DNA of 64,000 nucleotides from Macrotis lagotis (GCF_037893015.1 NC_133661.1:185134306-185198305), one strand, 5' to 3'. Shown: positions 24,301 to 35,946, numbered from the stretch's first letter. Numbers and translations: made by a program. The notes: generated by a model not told the origin, from the letters alone.

Positions 24301-27300
24301 GGAGGTGATGGTTGAGCTGAACTTTGAAGGGAGTTAGGGTTCCAGAAAAAGGAGTTGAGGAATGACAGCATTTCAGATATAAGTGGGGCAACTTGTGAAA
24401 AAGAATGGAAACGAGATGGAATGGAATAATCCAGTTTAACTGGAGGTATGATGCATGAAAGAATAGTGAGTGTATAGGCTAGGAGATAAGCTGCAGCCAA
24501 ATGGTTTGGAAAGGGGGGCTTCTATAGCAAAGGACTTTATATTTATTTTAAAGGCAATGGGGAGCAGCTGAAGTTTCTGCAAGAGAAGAACAATCAGACT
24601 TGTTCTTTAAGACATAAATTGGCAGGAATTTGGAGGAAGATGTGAGAGAGGCTAGTATCAGGGAGACCAATTAGGAAGTTATTAGTTATTCAAATGAAAA
24701 GTCATGAGGGCCTGAACTTAAGAGTAGTTGTGGGAATAGAAACAAAAGATAGCCACTAAAGATGGTGAGGAGGTATCTATAAGATAGGTGATTAGGTGGG
24801 ATAGGAGTGAGAAGGAAAAGACAAGAATGATTCCTTGGTTGCAAACCTAGTTGACTAGAATGTTGGTGCTCTTCACAGAAATTGGGAAGTTAGGAGGAGA
24901 GTGGGAGTTGCAGGGGCAAAGATTGAGTTTTTTTAAAAAAACAGATTAAGTTTGAGGTGCTTATGGGGTATCCATACAGAGATGTCAAGCAGGAAGAAAT
25001 GTAGGCCTGAACTCAGAGAAATTTGGGCTGAATATATAAATTTGAGCATCACCTACATAGGTGAAAAAAGGGGAGCTGATCAAATCACTGAGTGAGTATA
25101 CAGAAGAAAAGAATCAGGCTAGCCCAGTATATACCTAGTTAGAGTAGTCCTGCAAAGGAGACTGAGAAGAATTAGGCACTAGGTAAGGAGAGAACCACAT
25201 CAAAGTAGCACTATTTTTTTTTTTGCAAGGCAAATGGGGTTAAGTGGCTTGCCCAAAGCCACACAGCTAGGTAATTATTAAGTGTCTGAGACCAGATTTG
25301 AACCCAGGTACTCCTGACTCCAGGGCCGGTGCTTTATCCACTACGCCACATAGCCACCCCTAAAGTAGCACTATTAAAACCTGAGCAAAAAATATCCATG
25401 AGGAGACGGTGGTCAGCAGTATAAAATATTAGCAAAACCAAGAAAAAAAAAGTCAACCTAATAGACCTGGTCAGAGAATCTGCTTGGCATGAGGAAAGGT
25501 TATTGATAGGAATGCTGAGTTAAGAGTTACTTAAAATATCCAATGTGGCCAGTGGTTGTATTATTCTCATTCCTATTAAGTTCTTTTCTTTATCCCTCCT
25601 TCCCTTCTTCCTTTCTGATAGATCCTCGGAACCCAGAAGCAGTGCTATCACCAACTTTTCGCAGTGACAGTCCAGTGCCCATGACACCTACCTCAAGTGG
25701 CCCTAAACCCAGTACTGCTTCAGGAACTACAGAGCTCGCCACAGACCCAGAACTGGAGAAGAAGTTATTACACCACCTCTCAGACTTGGCGCTGACACTG
25801 CCCACTGATGCTGTGTCCATCCGCCTTGCCATCTCTACGGTAATGACATCTATATGACAGAGGGCTGGGATCCCCCACTTTCCCTTTTCTTCAGCTCATA
25901 GCCAGTGTCTTGTTGCCCCTCCCCAGCCAGATGCCCCTGCAACACAGGATGGGGTGGAAAGCCTTCTTCAGAAGTTTGCAGCACAAGAATTGATTGAAGT
26001 AAAGCGAGGCCTTCTTCAAGATGATGCCCACCCCACACTGGTGACCTATGCTGACCATTCCAAGCTCTCAGCCATGATGGGGGCTGTGGCAGAGAAGAAG
26101 GGCCTTGGGGAAGTGGCAGGGGCCAGCACAGGGCAGAAGCGGAGGGCAGAGCAAGATCCCACCACAGCTACAACATTTACCAGCTCCTCAACCTCTGGTC
26201 TGGCCTCTTCAACCACAGAACCAGTCAAAGAGCCAGCCAAGAAGTCACGGAAACATGCTGCTTCAGATGTAGACCTGGAAATTGAGAGCCTCTTGAATCA
26301 ACAGTCTACTAAGGAACAGCAAAGCAAGAAGGTTAGGATTAGAAATGGTGGCAATGGAAAACCTAAATAAGGAAAAATTAAGGGGAAGAATATCTGTGGA
26401 TAAGGTAGCCAAAAAAAAGTACTTAGGTGGGAGAATAGGAATGAAGATGATCCAGGCAAATTGACCATAGGTTCACAAATTAGAGAATGAGAATGGACAA
26501 AGGGATTGATTCATTTGTTTTGTTTTAATTTCTGGGTAAAGGACAACGTAAGTGATTAAAACAGGAAATAAAAAAATTTTGCACTCTAGTTATAGCCCAA
26601 ATTCTTACAGGTAAGGGCCATATAGGCCTTAGATAAGTTTTCTCTTTGTTCTTCTACTCTATAGCAAGATATTAATGGTAGGTAGAATGTGTAGAGGTGC
26701 TTTTGAAGGAGGTGGTAAGGTCTACATGAAGAACCCCTTAGGTGTTAGGCTTCTTTTTTTATAGGTGAGTCAGGAGATTTTGGAGCTGCTAAATACTACA
26801 ACAGCCAAGGAACAGTCCATTGTGGAGAAATTCCGTTCACGAGGACGGGCCCAAGTACAGGAGTTCTGTGATTATGGCACCAAAGAGGAATGCATGAAGG
26901 CCAGTGATGCTGACCGACCCTGCCGCAAGTTGCATTTCAGGTCTTTTGAGAGGGAAAAAGATGGGTTGGCCTCTAGGAATAGGCATTCATTTCTTTAGGG
27001 CACAAGTACTTTCTAAAACCATTGGGGTTCTTCTCTTACCCCATCACCTGGTATTTGAATAAATGTTCCAGAGAGAAAGAGGTCCTGCCTCCATACCAAA
27101 AAAGTAATCCTTGGGAAGGTACCTGCTCCTATACCAAATGGAACTGGAAGATAGAAATGCCCTTTTAGTGTTCCCTCCTGGAACAAGAAAGCATTGGGTG
27201 TTATCTAATTACCACTGACATGTAGACTTCTTTAAAAGGAATATGACTTCAATGGGAAAAAGACACAGGAAACTAGAAAATCCGTTCCTGATTGGATGGC

Positions 27301-30065
27301 TTTAAACTTTCCTGTAATCAGGTGATGTTTGTGTTTTCTTCTTGCTTTTGTGATAAAGAAGCTAACTTAGAGAGGGGGAAGCAGAACAGATATCAACAAT
27401 TTGAATCATCAAGCGTCTTTTATTATTTGCCATCCTTTCTTCCCAAGAGCAATAAGTGATTTTAAAAAAAATTTTATTAAATGAGGACTGGTTTTGGGAA
27501 TCTTATGAGAAAAGATTTGATAGCTGCAGTATACCAAATTTGTTTTGTAGAATCTGATGCTGAGTAATTTACTTTCTTCTGGGTAGTTCTGAATTCTCTG
27601 GTTTAATCTCCCACAGACGAATCATCAATAAACATACAGATGAATCATTAGGTGACTGCTCTTTCCTCAACACCTGCTTCCATATGGACACTTGCAAGTA
27701 TGTACATTATGAGATTGATGCCTGCATAGATGCTGAGGCCCCTGGCAATTCAGACCACCCTCCTAGTCAAGAACTGGCCCTTACACAAGGTGTTGGTGCT
27801 GACTCCAGTGTTGATCGACTCTTCCCACCCCAGGTATCACTCAGAGCAATCCTGGGTACAATTCTAGAATTGTTTAAGAGAAAGTCAAAGTTTTAGAAAG
27901 GGCAAAGCTATTGCCCTGCTTATTAGGAATGGGTTAGTGACTTACAATAGGCTAGAACAGGGTTGGGGAACGTCCAGCCTCTGGGCTGTATAAGGCCTTG
28001 AAATCATTTGGCCTGGCACTGTCACAGCAACTTCAGGAGGGAGCTTTTTAGGGGGGTGAATTAAATCTTTGACCAAATATAACTAGCTAGTTTTTAAGTT
28101 GATAATTTTCTATGATCCACAGATGAGGTTATAAATATCCAAATGGCCCTTAGAAGAAAAAAGGTTCTCTATCCTTGGGCTAAAAGGATAATTAAATAGA
28201 GGTGAGGGATTGGAGATAGATTTGCCTTCTGGAGACTGGAAGATGACCAGTTTACCTCCTACACAGTGGATCTGTTGCGATATCCGCTACTTGGATGTGA
28301 GCATCTTGGGAAAGTTTGCAGTGGTAATGGCTGACCCACCCTGGGATATTCACATGGAGTTGCCATATGGTACCCTAACAGACGATGAGATGCGGAGACT
28401 CAACATCCCAGTGCTTCAGGATGATGGCTTTCTCTTTCTCTGGGTCACAGGCAGGTATGCACATTCCAATTTTAGGGATAAAACAGTACAGACTTATGAC
28501 ATAAGTAATGAGTGGGAAAAGTATGATCCTAGACTTCTTAGCTCTTCTGTTAAGTTTAGGATTATGGTTAATCCATCCTACTTGAACCTTGACTTGCCCC
28601 ATTCCTAGTTTCATATTTATAATTACATTCCTTAGAGGGAAGAAAGAGGAAGTAATGATAATTCTTTTTGTCCTCCCTAGAGCCATGGAGCTGGGCAGAG
28701 AATGTCTGAACCTTTGGGGGTTAGTATTCAGTATATTATTTCTTGAATAGTATTGAATCATTATCACTATCCCTGGAATTTTCCAGTTCCTTTTTTTCTC
28801 ATCCACTTTGCTGATATGTCCTTGAAAGTTTAACTAGACTAAGTATTCTTTAATTTCCATAGGTATGAACGGGTAGATGAAATTATTTGGGTGAAAACAA
28901 ATCAGTTGCAACGTATCATTCGAACAGGACGCACAGGCCACTGGTTAAACCATGGGAAAGAGCATTGTTTGGTAAGTAGCTGTGAGGGATTCTTGAATAG
29001 CTACGATGAAAAAGGGAGTAATAGTTTGGTTTCTTGTTGAGGTGTGGAAGCAGAAGCTTTACACATTATATATATATATATAAAAAATACATTTTCTGTC
29101 TCTTTGGTGGTCAGGTGGGCGTCAAGGGAAATCCTCAAGGCTTCAACCGGGGTCTGGATTGTGAAGTGATTGTAGCTGAGGTAAGTACTTGTATGCACTA
29201 AGTATTCTGCATTTTCTTCTCTAATAGTGAATTTTCACACTCTTCAATATCTTCTTTCATTATGAAAATATTAAAAGCAGTTATGATCTTTGTTTTTAAG
29301 GTTCGCTCCACTAGTCACAAACCTGATGAAATCTATGGAATGATAGAGAGGTTATCCCCTGGGACACGCAAAATTGAGTTATTTGGACGACCACACAATG
29401 TACAGCCCAACTGGTAAGGCTCCCAGAAACCTGGGTGATTTAACAGTCTCCTTAAATTGGACCAAAAACTAGCATGGCTTCCTCTCCAAGCTTTTCTCTT
29501 CAGCCTGCCACTGAATTGCCTCAATAGTCTAATTAGGGATGCCACTTGTTAGGGGTATTCTGCCCCCTTGTGGTCTTGAAGGATGTTATTCTTTTAATGC
29601 TCAGGCTGGTAATTTGGTTCAAACCTAATCCCTTCCCAGAGTCTAAATTGATGTCAGTTTTTCATTCACCATTTTCTAAGGATGTCTAGTAGTAGAAACA
29701 AACATGAAGAGGTCTGGATTATCTTGAATAAAAAAGGACCATACTCTCTGATAGTAACAGTTAAAGCAGGTGCTTATGGATTAGATCAGGTTTCTTAATC
29801 TTCTATTATTGGTTTCTTTTCTAATCTATCATATTTTATGTATTTAATAAATAAATCTGTTAAAATAAATTTAAAAATCCTTGGTCTAGACACAGACTAT
29901 GACTCATAGCAAATACAGAAGTTGTGACTTTTTCATTGTTACTCTATTTCTAGGATCACCCTTGGGAACCAACTTGATGGGATTCACCTGCTTGACCCAG
30001 ATGTGGTTGCCAGGTTCAAGCAACGGTATCCTGATGGCATTATCTCCAAACCTAAGAACATGTAG
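12348..30065 (+). CDS. METTL3: METTL3, catalytic subunit of the mRNA m6A methyltransferase
   Basis: Eleven coding exons: 12348-12447, 25622-25839, 25927-26331, 26765-26940, 27617-27833, 28267-28454, 28681-28719, 28863-28971, 29115-29180, 29301-29413 and 29954-30065. All have GT/AG ends and keep frame for 580 residues, the human length. The enzyme works with METTL14 and WTAP in the nucleus, moving methyl from S-adenosylmethionine to N6 of adenosine in mRNA. The N-terminus is [16 protein letters not shown] basic nuclear signal AKKSRKH lies near residue 210. Tandem CCCH fingers lie at about 260-335 (CDYGTKEEC...[22 protein letters not shown]). The catalytic DPPW falls at 395-398, as in human. 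The C-terminus is KPKNM (human KPKNL as I recall). Intron 1 is 13.2 kb and full of retroposons; intron 2 is only 87 nt. Confidence 0.97.
12731..12787 (-). mobile_element. SINE fragment
   Basis: Only the 3' part of a reverse-oriented marsupial SINE remains (poly-T, then aaggcaatggacttaagtga), in METTL3 intron 1. The flanks gaagttttt and gaaagttttt suggest a 5'-truncated insertion. Confidence 0.7.
13221..13809 (-). mobile_element. Retroposed sequence of unknown source
   Basis: Read on the - strand this ends in gaataaatatacatgtgacc and then an A-rich tail, so it has a poly(A) signal near its 3' end. It shares an 18-bp target-site duplication, tcaaactttagtatttct (13203-13220 and 14209-14226), with the adjacent L1 piece. 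Between the two pieces is a third, 8-bp copy of the site (gtatttct, 13810-13817). A 30-codon open stretch (around [14 protein letters not shown]) is visible but unrecognised. It is either a processed gene copy or sequence carried along by L1. Confidence 0.55.
13818..14208 (-). mobile_element. L1 3' end, marsupial type
   Basis: On the - strand it runs from gatcaaccttgatggacttg through ccatctgtatccagat to aactcaaaataaataaaatc and poly-A, the familiar marsupial L1 3' end. It is 5'-truncated at 14208, where the 18-bp duplication begins. Confidence 0.8.
14280..14480 (+). repeat. Old marsupial SINE-like fragment
   Basis: Contains actcaggaagaaagagtgag, cacttaaatccaattca and catcacctatgatgtcattg, phrases of an abundant marsupial retroposon. 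I suspect an RTE-mobilised SINE but am not sure of the name. Confidence 0.45.
14500..15115 (-). repeat. L2-like LINE relic
   Basis: Resembles the 3' half of L2 in reverse orientation: cagtcccctactcaaaa, a pyrimidine-rich middle, atgctatctccttcatgagc, and a final ttgaattggcc. Old and diverged. Confidence 0.55.
15120..16160. other. METTL3 intron 1, unassigned
   Basis: AT-rich sequence with no exon, RNA gene or repeat family I can name. Confidence 0.4.
16260..16415 (-). mobile_element. tRNA-derived marsupial SINE inside an older L2/MIR-like relic
   Basis: Flanked by a perfect 14-bp duplication, tatccccagttctt (16246-16259 and 16418-16431). That target is the conserved ccccag 3' end of an L2/MIR-type element (about 16190-16480, + orientation, ending aataaatgc). 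The SINE is therefore younger than the relic. Confidence 0.9.
16690..16875 (-). repeat. MIR-family relic
   Basis: Reverse MIR-like order: attttagaaatgaacaaagt, then aagtgattcctccaaagtca. Confidence 0.45.
17545..18060 (+). mobile_element. L1 3'-region fragment, interrupted by a SINE
   Basis: Contains ggaatattattgtattataa and gaagaattcagagaagcata, matching the part of the marsupial L1 3' region just upstream of the segment at 45952. A SINE (17874-18032) splits it. Confidence 0.6.
17874..18032 (-). mobile_element. tRNA-derived marsupial SINE
   Basis: Reverse copy flanked by a 10-bp duplication, tgtttctttt (17864-17873 and 18033-18042), inserted in an L1 fragment. Confidence 0.9.
18360..21280. 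other. METTL3 intron 1, mostly AT-rich unassigned sequence
   Basis: Includes a short L2-like 3' end at about 18430-18490, a reverse MIR-like patch at 19040-19160 and a TA run at 19782-19800. Otherwise I see no gene or identifiable repeat. Confidence 0.4.
21285..21840 (-). mobile_element. Old LINE (L1-like) fragment
   Basis: On the + strand it shows the reversed L1 3'-region layout: tttagccattatctaaata, tgctattataaacattttgg, aatcaaagggtatagtaatt, gtgatttgcatttt. An apparent reading frame across it on the + strand is antisense noise. Confidence 0.6.
22010..22156 (-). mobile_element. tRNA-derived marsupial SINE (left arm of an inverted pair)
   Basis: Reverse copy with a long poly-T. It lies 29 bp from a forward SINE. 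Confidence 0.9.
22186..22303 (+). mobile_element. tRNA-derived marsupial SINE (right arm of an inverted pair), shortened
   Basis: Flanked by a perfect 14-bp duplication, aaagaaaatattgg (22172-22185 and 22304-22317). It lacks a piece between the head and the cctcagac motif. Confidence 0.9.
22380..22740 (-). mobile_element. Old LINE (L1-like) fragment
   Basis: Same reversed layout as 21285-21840: cttctcatatctcttctttg, cagtaatattccattaattt. Confidence 0.45.
22962..23108 (-). mobile_element. tRNA-derived marsupial SINE
   Basis: Flanked by a perfect 17-bp duplication, taaaattctacattttt (22945-22961 and 23109-23125), so a relatively recent insertion. Confidence 0.95.
24115..25200 (+). repeat. Long old dispersed repeat, family uncertain
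   Basis: Opens like tcgacaagcattatagtaag and accatgtgccaggccaatgc. It continues through tggaggtgatggttgagctg, aaggcaatggggagcagctg and gtatccatacagagatgtca, the order seen in an abundant ancient mammalian repeat. A partial copy is at 23370-23550. I cannot assign its class. Confidence 0.5.
25216..25361 (-). mobile_element. tRNA-derived marsupial SINE
   Basis: Flanked by a perfect 14-bp duplication, aaagtagcactatt (25202-25215 and 25362-25375). It lies 260 bp upstream of METTL3 exon 2. Confidence 0.95.
27958..28177 (+). mobile_element. Miniature hAT-type DNA transposon
   Basis: A 220-bp element in METTL3 intron 5. The ends are imperfect inverted repeats (cagggttggggaac and, read from the other end, caaggatagagaac). 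An 8-bp flank ggctagaa / ggctaaaa (27950-27957, 28178-28185) matches the hAT duplication length. Internal phrases such as cagcctctgggctgta and aaatggcccttag resemble Charlie/MER5-like elements. It is non-autonomous; no transposase frame is present. Confidence 0.7.
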
Positions 30066-30169
30066 AAGTACTTATTTCCTGGACAGCTAAGCAAGCTTAG
30101 GGATGTCTGCTGTAATTACTGCCCTGGACCTGAATAGCCTTCTTTTGGGGAAGGAGGGTTGACTTTTTA

Positions 30170-30175
30170 AATAAA
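30170..30175 (+). terminator. METTL3: METTL3 poly(A) signal
   Basis: AATAAA 105 nt after the stop, giving a very short 3'UTR. The opposed TOX4 signal lies only 90 bp further on. Confidence 0.8.
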
Positions 30176-30264
30176 GTAAGACTGACTGTCAAAGTCTTTG
30201 TATGAGCTACAGCCATAATTAGTAACTAATAATATAGTATATAAAAAGGGAAGCTAATGAACTG

Positions 30265-30270
30265 TTTATT
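30265..30270 (-). terminator. TOX4: TOX4 poly(A) signal candidate
   Basis: TTTATT on the + strand reads AATAAA for TOX4 and implies a 3'UTR of about 800 nt. That UTR includes a G13 tract (30834-30846 as C on +). Other signals may exist, including ones past the METTL3 end. Confidence 0.55.
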
Positions 30271-32416
30271 CTAAAGCAATACCAGCTTTTACTAATACCA
30301 CTAATAGTTACTTTTTGTTTTTCAAAATTGCAACAAGTAAAACTCTACCAATGGATTATTTAACCTGGTCTTATTTAGAGGACCAAGAACAGTATAGGGT
30401 ATGCAGGGTTGGTTTGCCCTCTAATTTAAACAAGAATCTCCTCACTTGGAAACACATGTAGACAAGCACCTTGTCAAACTTTAGTGTTCACAGTTAGAGA
30501 CATTTCTAGCAGAAGGTATCATTCTGACCTTCACTTATGACCTGAGATAAGAAATCAGGTGAAAAGAGGTTGCAAAAAATATGCATGAAAATATTGTTTA
30601 CAAATCACGTGGGAGAGGGATGAACATATAGAGAGACCAGAAAGCCATGTTTCTAAGACATGAAAATCAATACAAATGTAAAGATGCTTTTCTTTGAGGT
30701 TCAGAGCTGTGTGTTTTCTCTATTATTTTAATTATCTTTCAGGCAAGTCCTTTGAAAATTATACCAACAATTTTTTTTCTTAAAAAGAATCAAACAACTC
30801 CCCTACCCCCACATCCCTATGTTCTGTCTCACTCCCCCCCCCCCCCAATTCCACTGCTGTCATCACTGGATTCTCTGCTTGAATGTATAAAGCAGCCCCA
30901 AGATTTCAGCAAACATGGTGGACTTCCTCCAAAGCCTGGCCCCTATCCAAGAAAAGAAAAGGGAAGAAGCACGGAGGGCCATTATTGACTGGAATCGGGC
31001 ATCACCAGAAGCCCAACTTATGTTTCATATACAGGCTGATAAGTTTTCACTGGCTTGGGAGATGGGATGGACTATTTCACAAACACCACTGTGCTGGAAT
31101 TTCTGGATGCCACCCAGGCCAGGAATACATCCCTAAAAGGGGAGAGAGAGGGGGGAAAAAACAAAAGAATACATTAAAATTTTCTTAGATGCTAACAGAA
31201 ATGAATAAGATCCCAAGTAATTCCCCAAAAGGGTGAGTCCCAATGAAAGTGCCCAAGATATCCCATTCTCCCATACCAAAAAGAATTTGATATGGAACTA
31301 GGCTTTAAGACTTATTAAGTAAAGCACATCCTTGGTATTTCTATGTATTTGATATAAGCTAGTATGAATTTTTATCAAACTTTTGTTTTAGCTAGAGTGC
31401 TAGGAGTTCAAGGAAGTAAAGATTCTTTAAAAGGTATAGTTGTGTGTAAAGATAATTTTCATTCTAAACAGGCTTGTGCATGAGGCCATTTTGCTGGAAA
31501 CTGAAACTCCAAATATTTATTTCATCCTCTGATCCAGTGGGAAAAACATCAGACAACCTGTGTTCAAATTCCCCCTGTGCGGTTTCCTTATTATTACTCC
31601 CTCATATATTGTGTTACTTGTAAAAATGGATCTGAAAACATTTAAAATCTTAATAAATTAATAGGAATTGCACTATTATTGATTTAAGTGACGATATGCA
31701 GAAAAATCACCAGTATTTAAGGTCAGTCTGGTACTTGCCATTTATGAGTGGTATGAACCTGACAGAATAGTTTAAAGATCCAGGGTCTTGAAAACTCAAC
31801 CTACTAGGCCAAATAAGCCTGGTGAATTTTTCTCTAAGATTAAAAAACCTGAATAGCTGTTAAACTCACCTGCAGTGCTTCACTACACACTCATTGCTGC
31901 AGTATTCATTGTCCCAGTCCTTACTCACAACTGGAGGGTTCTCACAACCTGACCTCACACATCGGGGCTGAGGAGAAAGTGTCACCGGAGATCCAGTCAC
32001 CAGTTCAACATCCATCTGAGAAGGAGATTCAACCTATAAAAGGAAGATATCCTTAGTAAACTATCTCCACCTTGGGTACAGGCCTAAGGATTCAGGTATT
32101 AATTAGTCCTACCTTTGCCAGTCAAAATTCGATATCATCAACAAACAATCCAACAATTTAATTTGTTAAACAAAAGTGGAAATTTCTAAATTGTCTCCCT
32201 CCTATGAGTACCATATGTCAGAAGAATTATAAATCCCAAACTTTCTTTTTCTTGCTCCTAATTCATTGTATGTACATCCCTTTTAGGGATAGTTTTATAA
32301 CCTCTCTTTAGGAACTACTTTGAAAAAAAAAATCAGACCAAAAGGCAGACTAGGAAATCATTTCAAATAAAATAGATAGGTCAAGGAAATTGAGATGTAT
32401 GTCCTTTAAAAAGAAA

Positions 32417-32572
32417 GGGTAGTTAGGTGGCACAGTGGATAGAGCACCGGCCCTGGAGTCAGGAGTACCTGAGTTCAAATCTGGCCTCAGACACTTGATA
32501 ATTACCTAGCTGTGTAGCCTTGGGCAAGCTACTTAACCCCACTGCCTTGGGAAAAAAAACTAAAAAAAAAAA
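32417..32572 (+). mobile_element. tRNA-derived marsupial SINE
   Basis: Full-length copy in TOX4 intron 7, antisense to the gene. Flanks aaagaaaggg / aaaggaaggg are nearly identical. Confidence 0.92.
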
Positions 32573-35079
32573 AGGAAGGGGTAATATATGAAATTTGTTT
32601 CTCTTTCTAAACTGGCTATTGAGCCATAGCTGGGCTAAGTAGCTTATTTTTGGTGGAAATTTGGGCTTCAGCTTCTAGTGTAATGGAAAGAACAATGATC
32701 CTAGGCTAAAATTCCACATCATTATACACTTGGAACTCAGACTCATTTATAAAATGAGGCAACTGTACTAGCTGACTTCTGAGATCTCTCCAAACTCTAG
32801 GCTCTATGCTCCTAAATACTGAGTTCTGTGCTCCAACTTAGACTTTTCTCTTGAAAAAGCTGGGATAATACTCTTGGAGAAGATAAAGAATCAATATGTT
32901 GTGATGACTATTACTATGTTCAATATCTTTCAACTCAATGAATAGCTTCAAACTTAGTTCACATTTTCTTTGATTGCACACTTAGTACTTCCTACCTCCA
33001 AGGGAAGTGTTGAAAAGGCATTATCTTACCTCAGGTACAACATCTGTGATCATCTCAATTGGCTCAGGAGAAGTTGCCTCCACTGCATGGGGCTCAGGAC
33101 TGGTGGTAACCGGCTGTTCAGGGCTACTCTCCAAAGCAGGTGGGACTGAGGCAGGTTGAATATGCAATGTAGGTGGAGGAACAATCTTGATCTGCAGAGG
33201 TGGCGGCTGCTGGAGGCTGAGACGAACTTTTTGCTGTGGGGGCTGCTGCATGGCCTGGAGCGGGGGAGGCTGCTGCAGAATGGTTACTTGTTGCTGACTG
33301 GGTGGCTGAGGCATCTGTTGCAGTGGAGGGGGCTGCAGTCGAGGTGGAGGCAACTGCATAGAAGCAGCAGCTGCTGCTGCTGCCTGCAACACAGATCGGG
33401 TAACAATCTTGGCTTGCTGACTCTGATCAATGGTAGATGTGCTGGTAGCTGCCTGGATTTGGCTTAACTGAAGCCCCTGGGAAGTCACCATTGTGGCTGG
33501 GATGACTGTAACCATGCCCCCTTGGGACATAGCAATAGAAGAAGTCAACTGGCTAGATGTCAACGTCTGTTTGGATATAATGATCTTGGTGATGCTGGTC
33601 TGGGCCCCTGTCCCACCAGATGTCTGGCTTGTCACATAGGATGAGAGGGTGGATTTAACCACAATGGAAGAGGAGAGGGAAGGGGCCTCTGTTGATGCTG
33701 GTGCTGGAGAGGCTGGTACAACAACTGTTGCAGCAGGAGATGGGGGAGGAGTTTGCTGTGGTGTCACTGGATCCAATTCCACTGTCTCCACAGCAGTCTA
33801 GGAGGATAGAGTGAGACCAACAAGTGTAATATAGCCTCATTACCTACCCATAAGCATCTACTAAGAGAGGTATAAAAGAAATCAAAAAGGTGATTTCTTC
33901 TTCCAAGTAAACTGCTGGAAGAAGAAATTGACCAGAATTAGGGCTAAAGCTTTTCTGGCAATCTCATGAACTAAAGCAGAAGTAAAGCTTCTAATGGGTC
34001 TCTGGATGGGAAAAATACTAGGTATAGAAAAAAAAAAATAAGCCTCTCCTCACTTTCCTCTCCAAAAATACAAAGTGATTTCATAATACAATGTTTTTTA
34101 TATTTGCTAGGAAGCATCTCAAAAGATAACAGCTAATAAAGTTACTTCAGGTATTCCCAAGGGGTTTACTAACTTTAACAATATGGCCACCCCTTAATAT
34201 TCTTACCTGACACACCTGATTAGCTTTATAAGCTGCCAAAGCCTTCAAATATTCCTTCTTGGCAGCTTCAGTTTTCCTTTTATAGACCTGCAAATAAGAC
34301 AAGATGGTCAACACAAAATTTTGAGAGGAGGAAGGAAATGGTCATAACAGTATTTACACAGCCCTTTATGTTTACAAAATGCTTCACTTTTCTTAATCCA
34401 GTTAAAGAACCCAAGATGCAGGTTAACTGCATCTTCAGTATTCATAATAAATCAGTGTACAAACTGAGAAATGAACTCTCAAAACTTTAGCTAGCAAGTG
34501 AGATAAATAGTTAATTAACCACATAACTTCTCAATTATTAAATATCAAATTTACATGAAAGAGAAACTGGTAAAGAAAAGCTAAGTAGCTGTCCCAGTTT
34601 CTTATAGGGCTAAGAGGTTTTTACAGTGATCCAAGCAAAACAGTAATATATAATATAGGAGAGGAAGTGGGTCCACTGATGAAGCCACTCTTCCTTGGAC
34701 TTGCCACAACCAGTTCCATCAGGGTCTACCTCTCCTCAGCATTTGTTTTTTAGTCAGATGGGATACTGATTTCAGTTTTCTCTTCCTGGTGTCATAAGCA
34801 GAGAACAATCTGGTAAGTTCTGACAAAACTCCTTAATGGGATGATTTTTAAAAAGCATAACAGAAGATAAAGAAATGAGTAAAGTAACAAGGGCTTGGGA
34901 AGCATATAGGAGAAATCACTGATAATATTCACAACATTTGTCAGAGGATACTGATAATAAAAAATATCACATCAAAGATACAGAATTGTAACTGCTAGAG
35001 ATAATCTAAAAGTTTGGAAGACAGGCTTTCCTGGTCTTCAACATACATATAGGAATAACTATGGCCATGAAAAGTGCAA

Positions 35080-35290
35080 ACTGATTTTTGACAGTTTTTT
35101 GTTCAAATCTTAGCCCAAATGAACACTACTTACTAGCCCTATGGCCCTGAGTAGGTCATTTCACATCTACTGAAAATCACTTTTCTCCTATTTAAAAATG
35201 GTATAATCATGCACTGCCAAACCCACAGGGTTATAAGGATGAAATGAGGACTTAAATAAACACTTTGTGATAATATGTGGTTGTGAAGAT
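35080..35290 (+). repeat. MIR-family relic
   Basis: MIR-like order: tgttcaaatcttagcccaaa, tactagccctatggccctga, cacagggttataaggatgaa. Lies in TOX4 intron 5. Confidence 0.5.
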
Positions 35291-35944
35291 TTTAGACAAA
35301 GGATACTAATGAACTCAAGAGCTGACACTAAATAAATGTTTTAAAATGAATATGTAAGAGATAAATATTTCGGAGTTTTCTTTTCCACTAGAAAATTTTG
35401 TTAACTTATACTGTCTACTGCTAATCCTTGCTCCTCACATTTCTTACCTGTTTTTGCTCTTCTCCAAGGCTGTCCCACATGGAGGCCACAATTTTTGAAA
35501 CCTCCCCAAAAGTGGCATTAGGATTCTGTCCTTTGATGGCTGCCTGTGTGTCACGGAAGAACAAGGCATATGCTGATACTGGTTTTTGGGGTTCATTGGG
35601 ATCTTTCTTCTTCTTTTTCTTCGGAGTCTTCTGCTTTTTGCTCGACTCTACCACAATTGTCTTCTGACTGGGGAGCTGCAGAAAGGAAGGACAAAGGGAA
35701 CCTTTATGTCTTAGGAGGTTAAAAAAATGACACATAATTTAAGGACAAGGAATGGGAAAGATGCCACTTAGCCACAAAGATATTTTCTAAAATTGCTCAA
35801 ATAAAAGCAAGTATAAACTATCCATTGAACCAAAGGATCAAAACAAGAATGGGGAACAGTAATTGCAAAATTAGGGATTTTTGTACCCAGAAAACAAAAG
35901 ATGGCCATACAGGAACGAAAGAAAAATAACTAGGATATAGATAG

Positions 35945-35946
<2 letters not shown>

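Noticed and set aside
30883-31188. Open frames on the + strand just past METTL3 (MVDFLQSLAPIQEKK... and others) that look protein-like
   Set aside because: They lie antisense to the last TOX4 coding exon (31132-31072, encoding DVFLAWVASRNSSTVVFVK) and its 3'UTR. The - strand reading has matching splice sites and phase.
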